Below, piece by piece: positions 35,422-43,933 of a stretch of DNA of 64,000 nt. The stretch covers positions 3,100,001 to 3,164,000 of the forward strand of contig NZ_JAFW01000001.1 in the NCBI RefSeq assembly GCF_000526335.1, written 5' to 3'. Below the pieces are notes generated by a model that had not been told where the DNA came from, made no database searches, and saw only the letters and a program-made list of their open reading frames with translations. How positions within the stretch are numbered: position 1 is the stretch's first letter; every line of letters starts with the position of its first letter. This stretch comes from Arthrobacter sp. 31Y (GTDB taxonomy: Bacteria; Actinomycetota; Actinomycetes; Actinomycetales; Micrococcaceae). A program made the position numbers and the translations under genes.

Positions 35422-36612
35422 TCAGGCTCCTTCAATAGTGGTTGCGTTGAGCTGGATCAGTGAGCTTTTGGCAGCGGCGGACTCTTCAACCGCTGCGAGG
35501 ATGTGCTGGACGTTCAGGCCTTCCTCGAACGACGGCGACGGCGCCTCACCGGCCGCAATTGCGGTGAGGAAGTCCCGGATCTGGTGGGTGAAGGTGTGTT
35601 CCCAGCCGATGATGTGACCCTGCGGCCACCAGGCTTCGAGGTAGGGGTGTTCGGGCTCGTTGACCAGGATTCTCCGGAAGCCCTGCTCACGCACGGGCAC
35701 GGTGGCATCCAGGAAGCCGAGTTCGTTGAGGGCTTCAAGGTCGAAGAGGATGGTGCCCTTGTCGCCGTATATTTCGAGCTTGAGGGAGTTCTTCTGGCCC
35801 GTCGCTACACGGGAAACCTCAACTGAGGCGATTGCTCCGGAGGCGAGGGTCAGCGTGGCCCAAGCGGCGTCGTCGACCGTGACATCTTCCGGACCATTAG
35901 CGCCGGGGCGGCGGTCCACGAAGGTGTGCAGGCGGCCGGAGACCTCGGTGACGGCGTCACCCAGGAGGAAGAGGACTTGGTCGATGGCGTGGGAAGCGAT
36001 GTCGCCCAGCGCGCCGGAACCGGCCGTTTCCTTACGGAGGCGCCAGGTCATGGGAGACTCGGCGTCGGAGAGCCAGTCCTGCAGGTACGCGGCGCGGACG
36101 TGGCGGATGGTGCCGAGTCGTCCTTCGGCAATGAGTTCCCGGGCCAGAGCCAGGGCGGGGACGCGACGGTAGTTGAACCCGATCATGGACTGCACGCCGT
36201 TGGCCCGTGCGGAGGCGGCCGCAGCCACCATCAACTCGGCCTCGCCCAGGGTATTGGCCAGCGGCTTCTCCACCAGCACGTGTTTCCCGGCGGCCAACGC
36301 CGCGATGGCGATTTCGGCGTGCATCCAGCCTGGCGCGCAGATATCGACGATGTGGATGTCGTCCCGTTCAATCACGGAACGCCAGTCGGTGGCGGACTCG
36401 GCCCAACCATACTTGGCGGCGGCTTCGGCCACCTGGGTGGCGTCCCGGCCCACGAGCACTTTCTGCTCGAAGGCCGGGACGTCGAAGAAACTGGCCACGT
36501 TCCGCCACGCATTCGAATGGGCCTTACCCATGAAGGCATAGCCAATGGCGGCAACGCCCAGTGGTTGACGCGTCTGGGAAGGGTGGTCGGATGGGTGGGC
36601 GGGGGTGGTCAT
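35422..36612 (-). CDS. Gfo/Idh/MocA family oxidoreductase resembling levoglucosan-type 3-dehydrogenases (no. 3)
   Basis: The 396-residue protein has the variant Rossmann motif IGYAFMGKAHS, the catalytic EKPLANT and the C-terminal motifs FNYRR, YLQDW, SGALGDIASHAID and HPYLEAWWP. From memory this set and the length are close to the levoglucosan dehydrogenase branch, which oxidises C3 of a sugar with NAD+. That assignment is by family pattern only. It is followed one base later by a TIM-barrel isomerase-like gene, the natural next step. Confidence 0.87.
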   Translation of the reverse strand: MTTPAHPSDHPSQTRQPLGVAAIGYAFMGKAHSNAWRNVASFFDVPAFEQKVLVGRDATQVAEAAAKYGWAESATDWRSVIERDDIHIVDICAPGWMHAEIAIAALAAGKHVLVEKPLANTLGEAELMVAAAASARANGVQSMIGFNYRRVPALALARELIAEGRLGTIRHVRAAYLQDWLSDAESPMTWRLRKETAGSGALGDIASHAIDQVLFLLGDAVTEVSGRLHTFVDRRPGANGPEDVTVDDAAWATLTLASGAIASVEVSRVATGQKNSLKLEIYGDKGTILFDLEALNELGFLDATVPVREQGFRRILVNEPEHPYLEAWWPQGHIIGWEHTFTHQIRDFLTAIAAGEAPSPSFEEGLNVQHILAAVEESAAAKSSLIQLNATTIEGA

Positions 36613-36633
36613 GTTCTTGTTCCTCGCTATTTC

Positions 36634-37755
36634 TTAGAGAGTGGCTGTTTCGGGTGCCCAGTCCTCAGGGACCGCAGCCGAAGCAGGGGCGTTGCTGATG
36701 ACATCCACGAACGATCCCGATTCCACGGATTCAGCGATCGAGACCATGCTGTCCAACACGTGGTAAGCGAGATCGCCCGTGGCCCGATGTGCGGTGCCGG
36801 CACGCAAAGCGCGGGCCATGTCCAGCACACCCAAGCCACGGCCGTTGGCAGGACCCGTTGCCGGGATGATCTCCGGTTCCTCCGCGCCCGGACGCCAGAG
36901 CTTCAGCTCGCCGTCGAAATAGTTCGGATCCGGCAGGGACAGCGTAGCCTCCGAGCCCGTGATTTCGACGAAGCCCATCCGCAGGCGCGGCGACTCGAAG
37001 GAGAACACGCTGTGACTGGACTGGCCGCCTTCGAACTGAGCCATCGCGGACACATGCGTGGGAACCTCGACGGCGAATTCCTCGCCCGCCTTGGGCCCGG
37101 AACCGATCACGCGGGTGGCCTTGGCGGAGGAGCCGACGGCGGCCACCTTACGTATCGACCCGAAGGTCTGAATCAGCGCGGTCAGGTAGTACGGCCCCAT
37201 GTCGAACAGCGGACCGGCGCCATGCTGGAACAAGAACGCCGGGTTCGGGTGCCAGGACTCGGGGCCGGGGGTCTGGAACGTGGTCATTCCGGTCAGCGGG
37301 GTGCCGATATCGCCACGCTCGATGATGCGCCGCGCTGTCTGAAGGCCGGCGCCCAGGAACGTGTCAGGGGCGGTGCCAAGGCGGATGCCGGCGGCATCAG
37401 CGGCCTTGAGCAGGCCAAGCCCGGACTCGCGGTCCAGGGAGAAGGGCTTCTCCGTCCAGACGTGCTTGCCCGCGTTGACCGCGGCCGTGGCAACCTCTAC
37501 GTGCGCTGCCGGGATGGTCAGGTTCACGATGATTTCGACGTCGGGATGGTTCAGCGCCAGCTCGGGCGCACCGAACTCCGGGATTCCGTATTCCTTGGCG
37601 CGTGCTTCGGCGGCCTCGACGAAGAGGTCAGCGATCACCAAGACCTTCAGGTCAGGGAAAACCGTGAGGTTGTCCAGGTACTGCTTGCTGATGTTGCCTG
37701 CGCCGATGACGGCGACACCCACCGGGCCTTTGCGGGCGGATGGTGCGAAGCTCAT
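36634..37755 (-). CDS. Gfo/Idh/MocA family oxidoreductase (no. 2)
   Basis: The 373-residue protein has the Rossmann motif VIGAGNISKQYLDNL and EKPFSLDRESG with the catalytic Lys. The C-terminal half contains the motif TFQTPGPESWHPNPAFLF and the active-site-like DMGPYY. It overlaps the preceding isomerase gene by four bases (ATGA). It probably acts on the same keto or alcohol sugar family as its neighbours; direction and cofactor cannot be told. Confidence 0.88.
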   Translation of the reverse strand: MSFAPSARKGPVGVAVIGAGNISKQYLDNLTVFPDLKVLVIADLFVEAAEARAKEYGIPEFGAPELALNHPDVEIIVNLTIPAAHVEVATAAVNAGKHVWTEKPFSLDRESGLGLLKAADAAGIRLGTAPDTFLGAGLQTARRIIERGDIGTPLTGMTTFQTPGPESWHPNPAFLFQHGAGPLFDMGPYYLTALIQTFGSIRKVAAVGSSAKATRVIGSGPKAGEEFAVEVPTHVSAMAQFEGGQSSHSVFSFESPRLRMGFVEITGSEATLSLPDPNYFDGELKLWRPGAEEPEIIPATGPANGRGLGVLDMARALRAGTAHRATGDLAYHVLDSMVSIAESVESGSFVDVISNAPASAAVPEDWAPETATL

Positions 37756-38513
37756 GCCTTGGCTCCTTCTGCTGCGTTGGCGCTGGCCGCGGCGGTGAGG
37801 TAGTTCAGGCTTTCGGTGATGCCTTCGAAGATGTCACCGGAGTAGTCGTCGAATTCCACCACGCCAACCTCCAAGGACTTGGCAGCTGCGATGACGTCCA
37901 GCACAGGGATGGTGCCCTGGCCAGCGGGCTGCTGAGCCTTGGTATCGGTGTTGCCCGGGCCGTCCTTGATGTGGATGAGCTTCACGCGGTCGCCGAGGCG
38001 GGCCAAAAGTTCCACGGGGTCTTGCCCACCAACGGCAACCCAGTACGTGTCTACTTCGAGGACGAGTTCCGGATCCAGCAGTCCTTCGAAGTATTCCAGG
38101 GCGGTCTTGCCCTCGATGGTGGACTCCAGCTCCCACGCGTGGTTGTGGTAACCCACGCGGACGCCATACTCAGCACCCTTCTTGGCTGCAGCGTTGAGCT
38201 TGGCGGCCGTGGCCTGAATGGTCTCGGCGTCCTGCCAGTGCTCCGCGGGAAGGAACGGATCGATCACCGTGGTGATGCCCAGTTCCTTGGCCGCGGCAAA
38301 GATCTCGTCCTGGTCCTGGCTCAACAGCGGGGCGTGACCGGACGGAGCGGTCAGTCCGTTCTCCTTCAACGCCGCGCCGAGCTCCTTGGCGGTGGCCACA
38401 AAGTTGTACGGCTCAACCTGTGTAAAACCGATCTCGGCAACCTTCTTGATGGTTCCAGGCAGGTCCTCCTGGATGGCATTGCGGAGGGTGTACAGCTGGA
38501 GTGAGTAAGACAT
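37752..38513 (-). CDS. Sugar isomerase/epimerase-like TIM barrel protein (no. 1)
   Basis: The 253-residue protein has the AP2Ec fold with probable metal ligands in GYHNHAWELE, LEVDTYWV, IHIKDG and VVEFDDYSGD. It is shorter than the second barrel at 34419 and resembles the keto-sugar isomerase and lyase type (IolE/LgdB-like). Its stop overlaps the start of the downstream oxidoreductase gene, so the pair is coupled. Confidence 0.88.
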   Translation of the reverse strand: MSYSLQLYTLRNAIQEDLPGTIKKVAEIGFTQVEPYNFVATAKELGAALKENGLTAPSGHAPLLSQDQDEIFAAAKELGITTVIDPFLPAEHWQDAETIQATAAKLNAAAKKGAEYGVRVGYHNHAWELESTIEGKTALEYFEGLLDPELVLEVDTYWVAVGGQDPVELLARLGDRVKLIHIKDGPGNTDTKAQQPAGQGTIPVLDVIAAAKSLEVGVVEFDDYSGDIFEGITESLNYLTAAASANAAEGAKA

Positions 38514-38571
38514 TGGGTTCCTTTTCGGGAGTTGGATTTTCCGGGAATTTAGGGACGTGCGGCCAGTCTAG

Positions 38572-39465
38572 CTAGCGGCCTGCGAGGGATCCGCCGATGC
38601 CGCCGACGCTGAAGTATTTGTTGAGGGCGGCGAAGACGATGATGGGTGGGAGCATCATGATGACTGCGAGGGCCATGACTCCGGACCAGTCGGTGAGGTT
38701 TTGTTGGAAGAAGGATTGGACGCCCATGGGGAGGGTGAAGATTTCGTTGGAGCGGAGGAAGACGATGGCTACGAGGTAGTCGTTCCAGGCTAGGAGGAAG
38801 GCGAAGATGGCGGTGGAGAGGATGCCTGGGAGGGAGTTGCGGAGGACGACTTTGGTGAAGGAGCCGAAGACGGAGCAGCCATCGATCCAGGATGCTTCTT
38901 CGAGGCTGATGGGGATGGAGTCGAAGTAGGCGGCCATCATCCAGGTGGCCACGGTCATGGTGGAGCCGACGTAGATGATGGTCAGGCCCATGAGGTTATC
39001 TACCAGTCCCATGGCGGCGAAGAGGATGAAGAGGGGGACCACGGAGGTGATGATGGGCAGGGATTGCATGACGAAGAGCAGTAGGGAGTAGCCGGAGACT
39101 GCTTTGGAGCGGCCGCGGGAGAGGACGTAGCCGGCGGGTGCGGCGACGGCGACGGAGACGATCACGGTGGAGAGGGTGGTGACGAGGCTGTTTTGGAGCC
39201 AGACGCCGGCGAGGGTTTTGGAGAAGACGCCGGTGATGTTTTCGAAGGTCAGCCCGGTGGTGGTGCTGTTGGGGCCGGGGGTCAGGGCCAGGATGACGGT
39301 GACCATGATGGGGACCAGGACGATCGCGGTGATGGCCAGGATCAGGGCGAACCGCCACCAGCGTCCGCGCATGCCGGCTTCGGAGAGGGTGCGGCGGGTT
39401 TTGCCGGTGGTGGTGATGCCGAGGGCGGGTCCGGATTCGGGGTGGGCGTGGAGTACTGCGCTCAT
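38572..39465 (-). CDS. ABC sugar importer permease (MalG type)
   Basis: The 297-residue protein has six spans and an EAA loop (LEEASWIDGCSVFGSFTKVVLRNSL). Start overlaps the stop of the first permease (TAATG). Codons end in C with unusual strictness (GTC, GCC, ATC, CTC), unlike the binding-protein gene upstream. It works with the permease at 39465 and the lipoprotein at 40440. Confidence 0.92.
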   Translation of the reverse strand: MSAVLHAHPESGPALGITTTGKTRRTLSEAGMRGRWWRFALILAITAIVLVPIMVTVILALTPGPNSTTTGLTFENITGVFSKTLAGVWLQNSLVTTLSTVIVSVAVAAPAGYVLSRGRSKAVSGYSLLLFVMQSLPIITSVVPLFILFAAMGLVDNLMGLTIIYVGSTMTVATWMMAAYFDSIPISLEEASWIDGCSVFGSFTKVVLRNSLPGILSTAIFAFLLAWNDYLVAIVFLRSNEIFTLPMGVQSFFQQNLTDWSGVMALAVIMMLPPIIVFAALNKYFSVGGIGGSLAGR

Positions 39466-40427
39466 TATTCGACGCTCGACTTTCGGATCTGGCGGTACAG
39501 GATGACCGAGACGACTACCAGGGTGATGGTCATGAGGAAGGCGATGGCGACGCCGGGTCCGGTAGCGAAGTCCTGGAAGACGGTGCGGTAGGCCAGGACG
39601 ACCAGGGAGGTGGTGGCGTCAACGGGGCCGCCGCCGGTGAGCAGGTAGATGGTGGGGAAGTCGTTGACGCAGAAGATCGTCATGAGGATCCAGGAGATGT
39701 AGGTGGATCGGGCGATCAGGGGCAGGGTGATTTGGGTGAATTGCTGGAAGCGGGAGGCGCCGTCCATGTTGGCGGCTTCGTAGACGGTGGTGTCTACGGA
39801 GGCCAGGGCTGCGGAGGTCATCATCATCATGAAGGGGAAGGAGACCCAGACTTTGAAGATCATGACGGTCACGGCGGCCAGGGTGGGGTCTGCCAGGAAC
39901 AGGGGTGTGCCGAGTCCGAGGTTGCGGAAGATGGACGGGATGAGGCTGTCGGGGGTGGCGACGAGCCAGTTCCAGGCGGTGGAGGAGACCACGATCGGGA
40001 CGACCCAGGGCAGGAGGAGGAGGACTTTGAAGGTCCCGCCGGCGGGGATTTTGGTGCGGAGGAGCAGGGCCAGGCCAAGGCCCACGGCCCAGGACCCGAA
40101 CACCCCGACGATGGTGAAGAGCAGGGTGAATTGGGCGGCTTTCCAGAAGGCTGGTGAGGACAGGACCTGTTGGAAGTTCTCGAGCCCGACGAAACTGCCG
40201 GTTTGGATCAGGTTACCGTCGTGGGTGGCTTGGATGCCGGCGTGGAAGAGGGGGTAGCCGTGGATCAGGACGAGCAGGATGACTGAGGGCAGCAGGAGCC
40301 AGAAGAACGTTCTGGATGTTTGCGCCGATAGTTTGCTTTTGCGGTTCCCGGTCCCGCCCCCGGACCCGCCGGGGGCGAGCCCCTTGCGGGCCCGGGCAAG
40401 GCCCGAGCTGGTAGTTGTGGAAGACAT
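39465..40427 (-). CDS. ABC sugar importer permease (MalF type)
   Basis: The 320-residue protein has a basic, Gly-rich cytoplasmic N-terminus, six spans and the EAA loop YEAANMDGASRFQQFTQITLPL. No Shine-Dalgarno sequence is seen before ATG 40427, so coupling to the binding-protein gene 12 bases upstream is likely. It shares the C-ending codon bias of the next gene. Confidence 0.92.
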   Translation of the reverse strand: MSSTTTSSGLARARKGLAPGGSGGGTGNRKSKLSAQTSRTFFWLLLPSVILLVLIHGYPLFHAGIQATHDGNLIQTGSFVGLENFQQVLSSPAFWKAAQFTLLFTIVGVFGSWAVGLGLALLLRTKIPAGGTFKVLLLLPWVVPIVVSSTAWNWLVATPDSLIPSIFRNLGLGTPLFLADPTLAAVTVMIFKVWVSFPFMMMMTSAALASVDTTVYEAANMDGASRFQQFTQITLPLIARSTYISWILMTIFCVNDFPTIYLLTGGGPVDATTSLVVLAYRTVFQDFATGPGVAIAFLMTITLVVVSVILYRQIRKSSVE

Positions 40428-40439
40428 GATGGTGGCCGC

Positions 40440-41768
40440 TTACTTCTTCAGCACTGACTTGAGGCCGGACTCGAAGGCCTGCAGCGCGGACTTCGCATCA
40501 GTCTTGCCCGTCAACACGGTCTGGGTGAACTGATTCAACGCCTGACCACCATCGAGGGCAGCAAGATCGGCGCTGAGAGCCGTTCCCTGGGAGGCAAAAG
40601 TCTTGGCGATCGGAACGTACTCATCGACAATTTTCACGTTGTTCGGATCGGCAGTGAACTCTGGCATTTCGGTGATGGACTTGAACACCGGCAGTGCATT
40701 CATGAGCTTCTGCTGCCACAGTTCCTTGAGCTTGCCCAAGTAGTAGACCACGAACTCTTCGGACGCTTCCTGGGAGGGAGTGTTGGTGTACATCATGATG
40801 TTGTTCGGGAAGATCAGGGCTGCCTTGTCTCCGTGAGGACCGGCAATCGGGCTCGCCACCACAATGTCGCCGGAGGTATCACCCACACGCTCGGGGACAC
40901 CTAGGGTCAACATGCCGTAGGCGGCCTTGCCGTCCTTCCACTGGGCGTTCAGGTTGTCCGTGGTGTAGCTGACGGCCGCAGGGTCAACGACGCCGTTGGA
41001 GACAAGCTCAAGCATGAACTCGATGGCCTCCACATTGCGGTCATTCATGACATCCAACTGGCCGCCGTCCTTGCTGAAGACGCCGCCACCGTTATTGAGC
41101 ATCATCATGATCATCAGGTGGTTGCCAATGTTGTTGCCCGCGCCGGAGCCCGTGGCGAAGCCAACGGCACCGATGCCCTTCATCTTCTTCCCGGCCTCAA
41201 GCAGCGAAGCCCAGTCCGTGGGGACATCCACTCCAGCCTTCTCAAACAGGGACTTGCGGTACCAAAGGGGACGGATATCCAGCTGCCACGGAACCGCGAC
41301 GTAGCCCTTGTCCGTCTTGAACGGCTCCACCACGCCGGGCAGGAAGTCATCGAACTGGCCGTTGGACTTCAGCTTCTCAATAACCTTGTCCGCGTAGGCG
41401 ATCTGGCCCTGCTGCTCGAACTGGAAGGCCTGGAAGCCGCCACCGGTGGAAACGGCCGGACCGGTCTTGGATGCGATAGCCGAGGAGAAGGTTTGGTAGA
41501 AGTTGTTCCACTGGATGATCTGGTAGCTGGCCTTGGCGTTGTTGGCACCGGCGAAGCCTTCAGCGATCTTCTTGGCGGAATCGTTGTAGGCCGGCGTTGC
41601 CCAGGGCATGTCCCAGAACTTGACGGTCCCACCGGCGCCGCCGCCTCCGCCCTGGGTGGCTGAACCGCCTCCGCAGGCGGCCAGCAGAGGCACCGAAGCT
41701 GCCGCTGCGGTCAGGCCGAGGAAACCGCGGCGGGAGACGGAACGGGAGGCTGCAGACTGAACATTCAT
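40440..41768 (-). CDS. ABC sugar importer, substrate-binding lipoprotein (Tat type)
   Basis: The 442-residue protein begins MNVQSAASRSVSRRGFLGL, a twin-arginine leader, and has the lipobox LAAC. ATG 41768 has AAAGGA seven bases upstream. It is a family 1 solute-binding protein for a sugar or glycoside imported for the keto-sugar enzymes encoded around it. No ATPase gene is present in the operon. Confidence 0.92.
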   Translation of the reverse strand: MNVQSAASRSVSRRGFLGLTAAAASVPLLAACGGGSATQGGGGGAGGTVKFWDMPWATPAYNDSAKKIAEGFAGANNAKASYQIIQWNNFYQTFSSAIASKTGPAVSTGGGFQAFQFEQQGQIAYADKVIEKLKSNGQFDDFLPGVVEPFKTDKGYVAVPWQLDIRPLWYRKSLFEKAGVDVPTDWASLLEAGKKMKGIGAVGFATGSGAGNNIGNHLMIMMMLNNGGGVFSKDGGQLDVMNDRNVEAIEFMLELVSNGVVDPAAVSYTTDNLNAQWKDGKAAYGMLTLGVPERVGDTSGDIVVASPIAGPHGDKAALIFPNNIMMYTNTPSQEASEEFVVYYLGKLKELWQQKLMNALPVFKSITEMPEFTADPNNVKIVDEYVPIAKTFASQGTALSADLAALDGGQALNQFTQTVLTGKTDAKSALQAFESGLKSVLKK

Positions 41769-41885
41769 AGTGATTCCTTTCGGGACGGGCACCGCAGGTT
41801 TGCGTGGGCGTGCCGGTCCAGCTCAACTTTGAGTAGGGCAATGCGTACTGAATGGCTGGTAGTGCTGTTTGTTGTAAAGCTCGGG

Positions 41886-42701
41886 TTAGGAAAGGGCTGT
41901 GATGGATTCCGTGAGCGCCGCGAAGCGGTGCAGATCGGAGGAGCTGGAGCCGGTGTCGAGGTGTTCCTTGAGCCGGCGCCACGTGGCGCGGTGAGCAGAT
42001 TCGTAGATCGTGGGAAGAAGAAGCTCGCCTTGGGGTCCGGTGACTTTGACCGTTGCCGGCCACGCAGCCACCGGTTCCGGCAGCGTGACGCTGACGCCGC
42101 CGTCGTCGGTCAGCAGCCGGAAGTCCAGCGCCGCCGGGCGTGCGTTCGACACCACGCCCTGGATCGCAACCGGCGCACCGTTGGCGAGGACCGCCGTGGT
42201 GGTGTAGCCGTGAGGTCCGCGGCTGAGGTGCCGGAGGTTCGCCAGCGGACCCGCAAGGCGCACGACGGCGGCAAGATGGTCCGCGAACAGCTCGCCGGAG
42301 TCGGTTCCCACTGGAGCGGCGGCGACCGAGTCGAGGAGAGCCGCGCGGCCGACCATGGAACGGACTGCGTCCTCGGCCCCAGGGATGGCCGGGTTGGAGG
42401 CCCAGCGTTGATCGAGGACCACTGCTGCGCGGTTTTGTTGGGCGGCTGCCTGAAGTGAGTCGGTGTTCTCCGCTGCTGGGTTGACCACTACTACGCCGCG
42501 GGCTCCGGTAGCGATGGCTTCCGCTGTTCGTACAGTCCAACCGGGCTGTCCGGAGATGACCTGGACGTGGGCTTGATTGCTACCGGCGGCTGGGCCGAAG
42601 GACTCGGGAAGGGAAGCGACCGCCAACGCCACGGCGCCGGCTTCCTGGGCTTCGGGAGTGGCGTGGACTGTGTAGTGCTGGACTTCGATGGGGGCGCTCA
42701 T
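41886..42701 (-). CDS. Unrecognised protein, possible degenerate oxidoreductase subunit
   Basis: I do not recognise this 271-residue protein as a named family. The N-terminal half lacks the GxGxxG dinucleotide motif and has an Ala/Val-rich alternation (GARGVVVVNPAAENTDS) like a worn Rossmann fold. The C-terminal half (GPHGYTTTAVLANG to RRLKEHLDTGSSSSDLHRFAALTESITAL) resembles the end of MocA-type C-terminal domains. It overlaps the full-length oxidoreductase gene by ATGA and has AAGGAG upstream, so a heterodimer is plausible. The gap of 117 bases to the binding-protein gene is empty apart from that gene's ribosome-binding site. Confidence 0.7.
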   Translation of the reverse strand: MSAPIEVQHYTVHATPEAQEAGAVALAVASLPESFGPAAGSNQAHVQVISGQPGWTVRTAEAIATGARGVVVVNPAAENTDSLQAAAQQNRAAVVLDQRWASNPAIPGAEDAVRSMVGRAALLDSVAAAPVGTDSGELFADHLAAVVRLAGPLANLRHLSRGPHGYTTTAVLANGAPVAIQGVVSNARPAALDFRLLTDDGGVSVTLPEPVAAWPATVKVTGPQGELLLPTIYESAHRATWRRLKEHLDTGSSSSDLHRFAALTESITALS

Positions 42702-43789
42702 GCGTGGGCTCCTTCAGCAACTGCCTGCTGTGCTGCGTGCTGGCTCTCGACGTTGGCCACCGTGGCGTCGGCGATGTCCAGGGCGAAGGTGAGATCGTCA
42801 ATCAGGGTTTGCGCCGGGGGTGGCTGCTTGGTTCCATCGGCGAGGGCAGCGAGTTCACGCCACTCTCCTTCGTAGCCGTTGTGCTCGAAGGGGCCGTGGA
42901 CTGTTGTCCGGCTACCGCGGGTGAAGGTTGCCACGGCGGAGCCAGCCTGGACGTAGGACGGTGTGAAATCGATGCGGAGGGCGGCGTCATCAGAGAAGGC
43001 CTCGAAGCTCCATTCCGGCTTCCACGTGTTGTTCATGGCTGCGCGGAGCTCGATGGTCCGGGTGGGGGTGCGGAGTGAGATGACATAGCCGAACGGGCGG
43101 ACATGGCGTGCCTCCAGCACCTCCACGTCCTTGAAGTCCGGAGTGAACCTGCGGATCAAAGGGAGGTCGTGGATGGCCAAGCCCATGACGCCGCCGCGGA
43201 GTGCGCCCTTGATGACCTCGGGGTCCGTGTAGTCCGGAGCGCCGCCGGCCGGCCGGGTGATGATTTCCGTGGCGAAGTCTTCAAAACGTGCGTTGGGCGG
43301 AAGGACTATCGAGGAGCGGATGGTGTGGGCCGTCTCCGGGAGGTCATCCCAGTTCTCCGAGGCGGCAAGCCAGCCCGGATCAAAGGTGTGCATGGCGCCC
43401 ACGATGATGGGCACCCCGGTTTCCGCGCTGACCGCGGAGATCTGCGCGGCTTCTTCGGCGTTCATGGCGAAGGGCTTCTCGCAGAGGACGGCCTTCTTTC
43501 CGGCGCGGCAGGCGGCGATGACCTGTTCGGCGTGGAATTGGTGCGGGCTGCAGATGGCGACGATCTCGACGTCGGGATCGCCCAAGAGGGCGTCGATGCT
43601 GGTGCTGTGCGTGGCACCGACGCGGGCTGCAACGGACTCAGCCACGGCGGGGTCCACATCCATGATGTGGCGGACGGTGAGGATGTCGCCCAGTCGGGCG
43701 AGGGACGGCAAGTGGATGGCCTGGGTGACCGGGCCGGCGCCGAGGATGCCAACACCCAAGGTGCGGCCGGCGTCTGTATGGCTGGACAA
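42698..43789 (-). CDS. Gfo/Idh/MocA family oxidoreductase (no. 1, first gene of the operon)
   Basis: The 363-residue protein has the Rossmann motif GVGILGAGPVTQAIH, CEKPFAMNAEEA with the catalytic Lys and a MocA C-terminal domain. The start is TTG 43789 with AGAGG nine bases upstream. It is the first gene after a strong sigma-A-like promoter that overlaps a candidate ROK operator, and it is coupled to the unrecognised gene at 41886. Confidence 0.88.
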   Translation of the reverse strand: MSSHTDAGRTLGVGILGAGPVTQAIHLPSLARLGDILTVRHIMDVDPAVAESVAARVGATHSTSIDALLGDPDVEIVAICSPHQFHAEQVIAACRAGKKAVLCEKPFAMNAEEAAQISAVSAETGVPIIVGAMHTFDPGWLAASENWDDLPETAHTIRSSIVLPPNARFEDFATEIITRPAGGAPDYTDPEVIKGALRGGVMGLAIHDLPLIRRFTPDFKDVEVLEARHVRPFGYVISLRTPTRTIELRAAMNNTWKPEWSFEAFSDDAALRIDFTPSYVQAGSAVATFTRGSRTTVHGPFEHNGYEGEWRELAALADGTKQPPPAQTLIDDLTFALDIADATVANVESQHAAQQAVAEGAHA

Positions 43790-43833
43790 GTTCAGTTACC
43801 TCTTCGTAAGCGGACTGATGTGCTGCTCATCAC

Positions 43834-43895
43834 AACTTAGGGGGACTTTTGCCGAGCGTCAAGCAAAAGTTGAAATATTGCCGACAAACTTCTGC
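43834..43895 (-). promoter_or_regulatory. Promoter of the sugar operon with overlapping ROK operator sites
   Basis: On the minus strand TTGACG (43862-43857) and TAAGTT (43839-43834) are 17 bases apart, a near-consensus promoter. The inverted repeat ACTTTTGC (43845-43852) and GCAAAAGT (43863-43870) straddles the -35 box. A third half-site AACTTCTGC is at 43887-43895. A repressor bound here would block the operon and could affect the ROK gene itself. Confidence 0.7.
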
Positions 43896-43933
43896 TGCAT
43901 GACACGCATAAGCAATCGTGCTTCACTAAAGGC

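Noticed and set aside
35926..37803. Plus-strand frame of 625 codons
   Set aside because: It spans two clear minus-strand oxidoreductase genes and their gap and has no recognisable domain.
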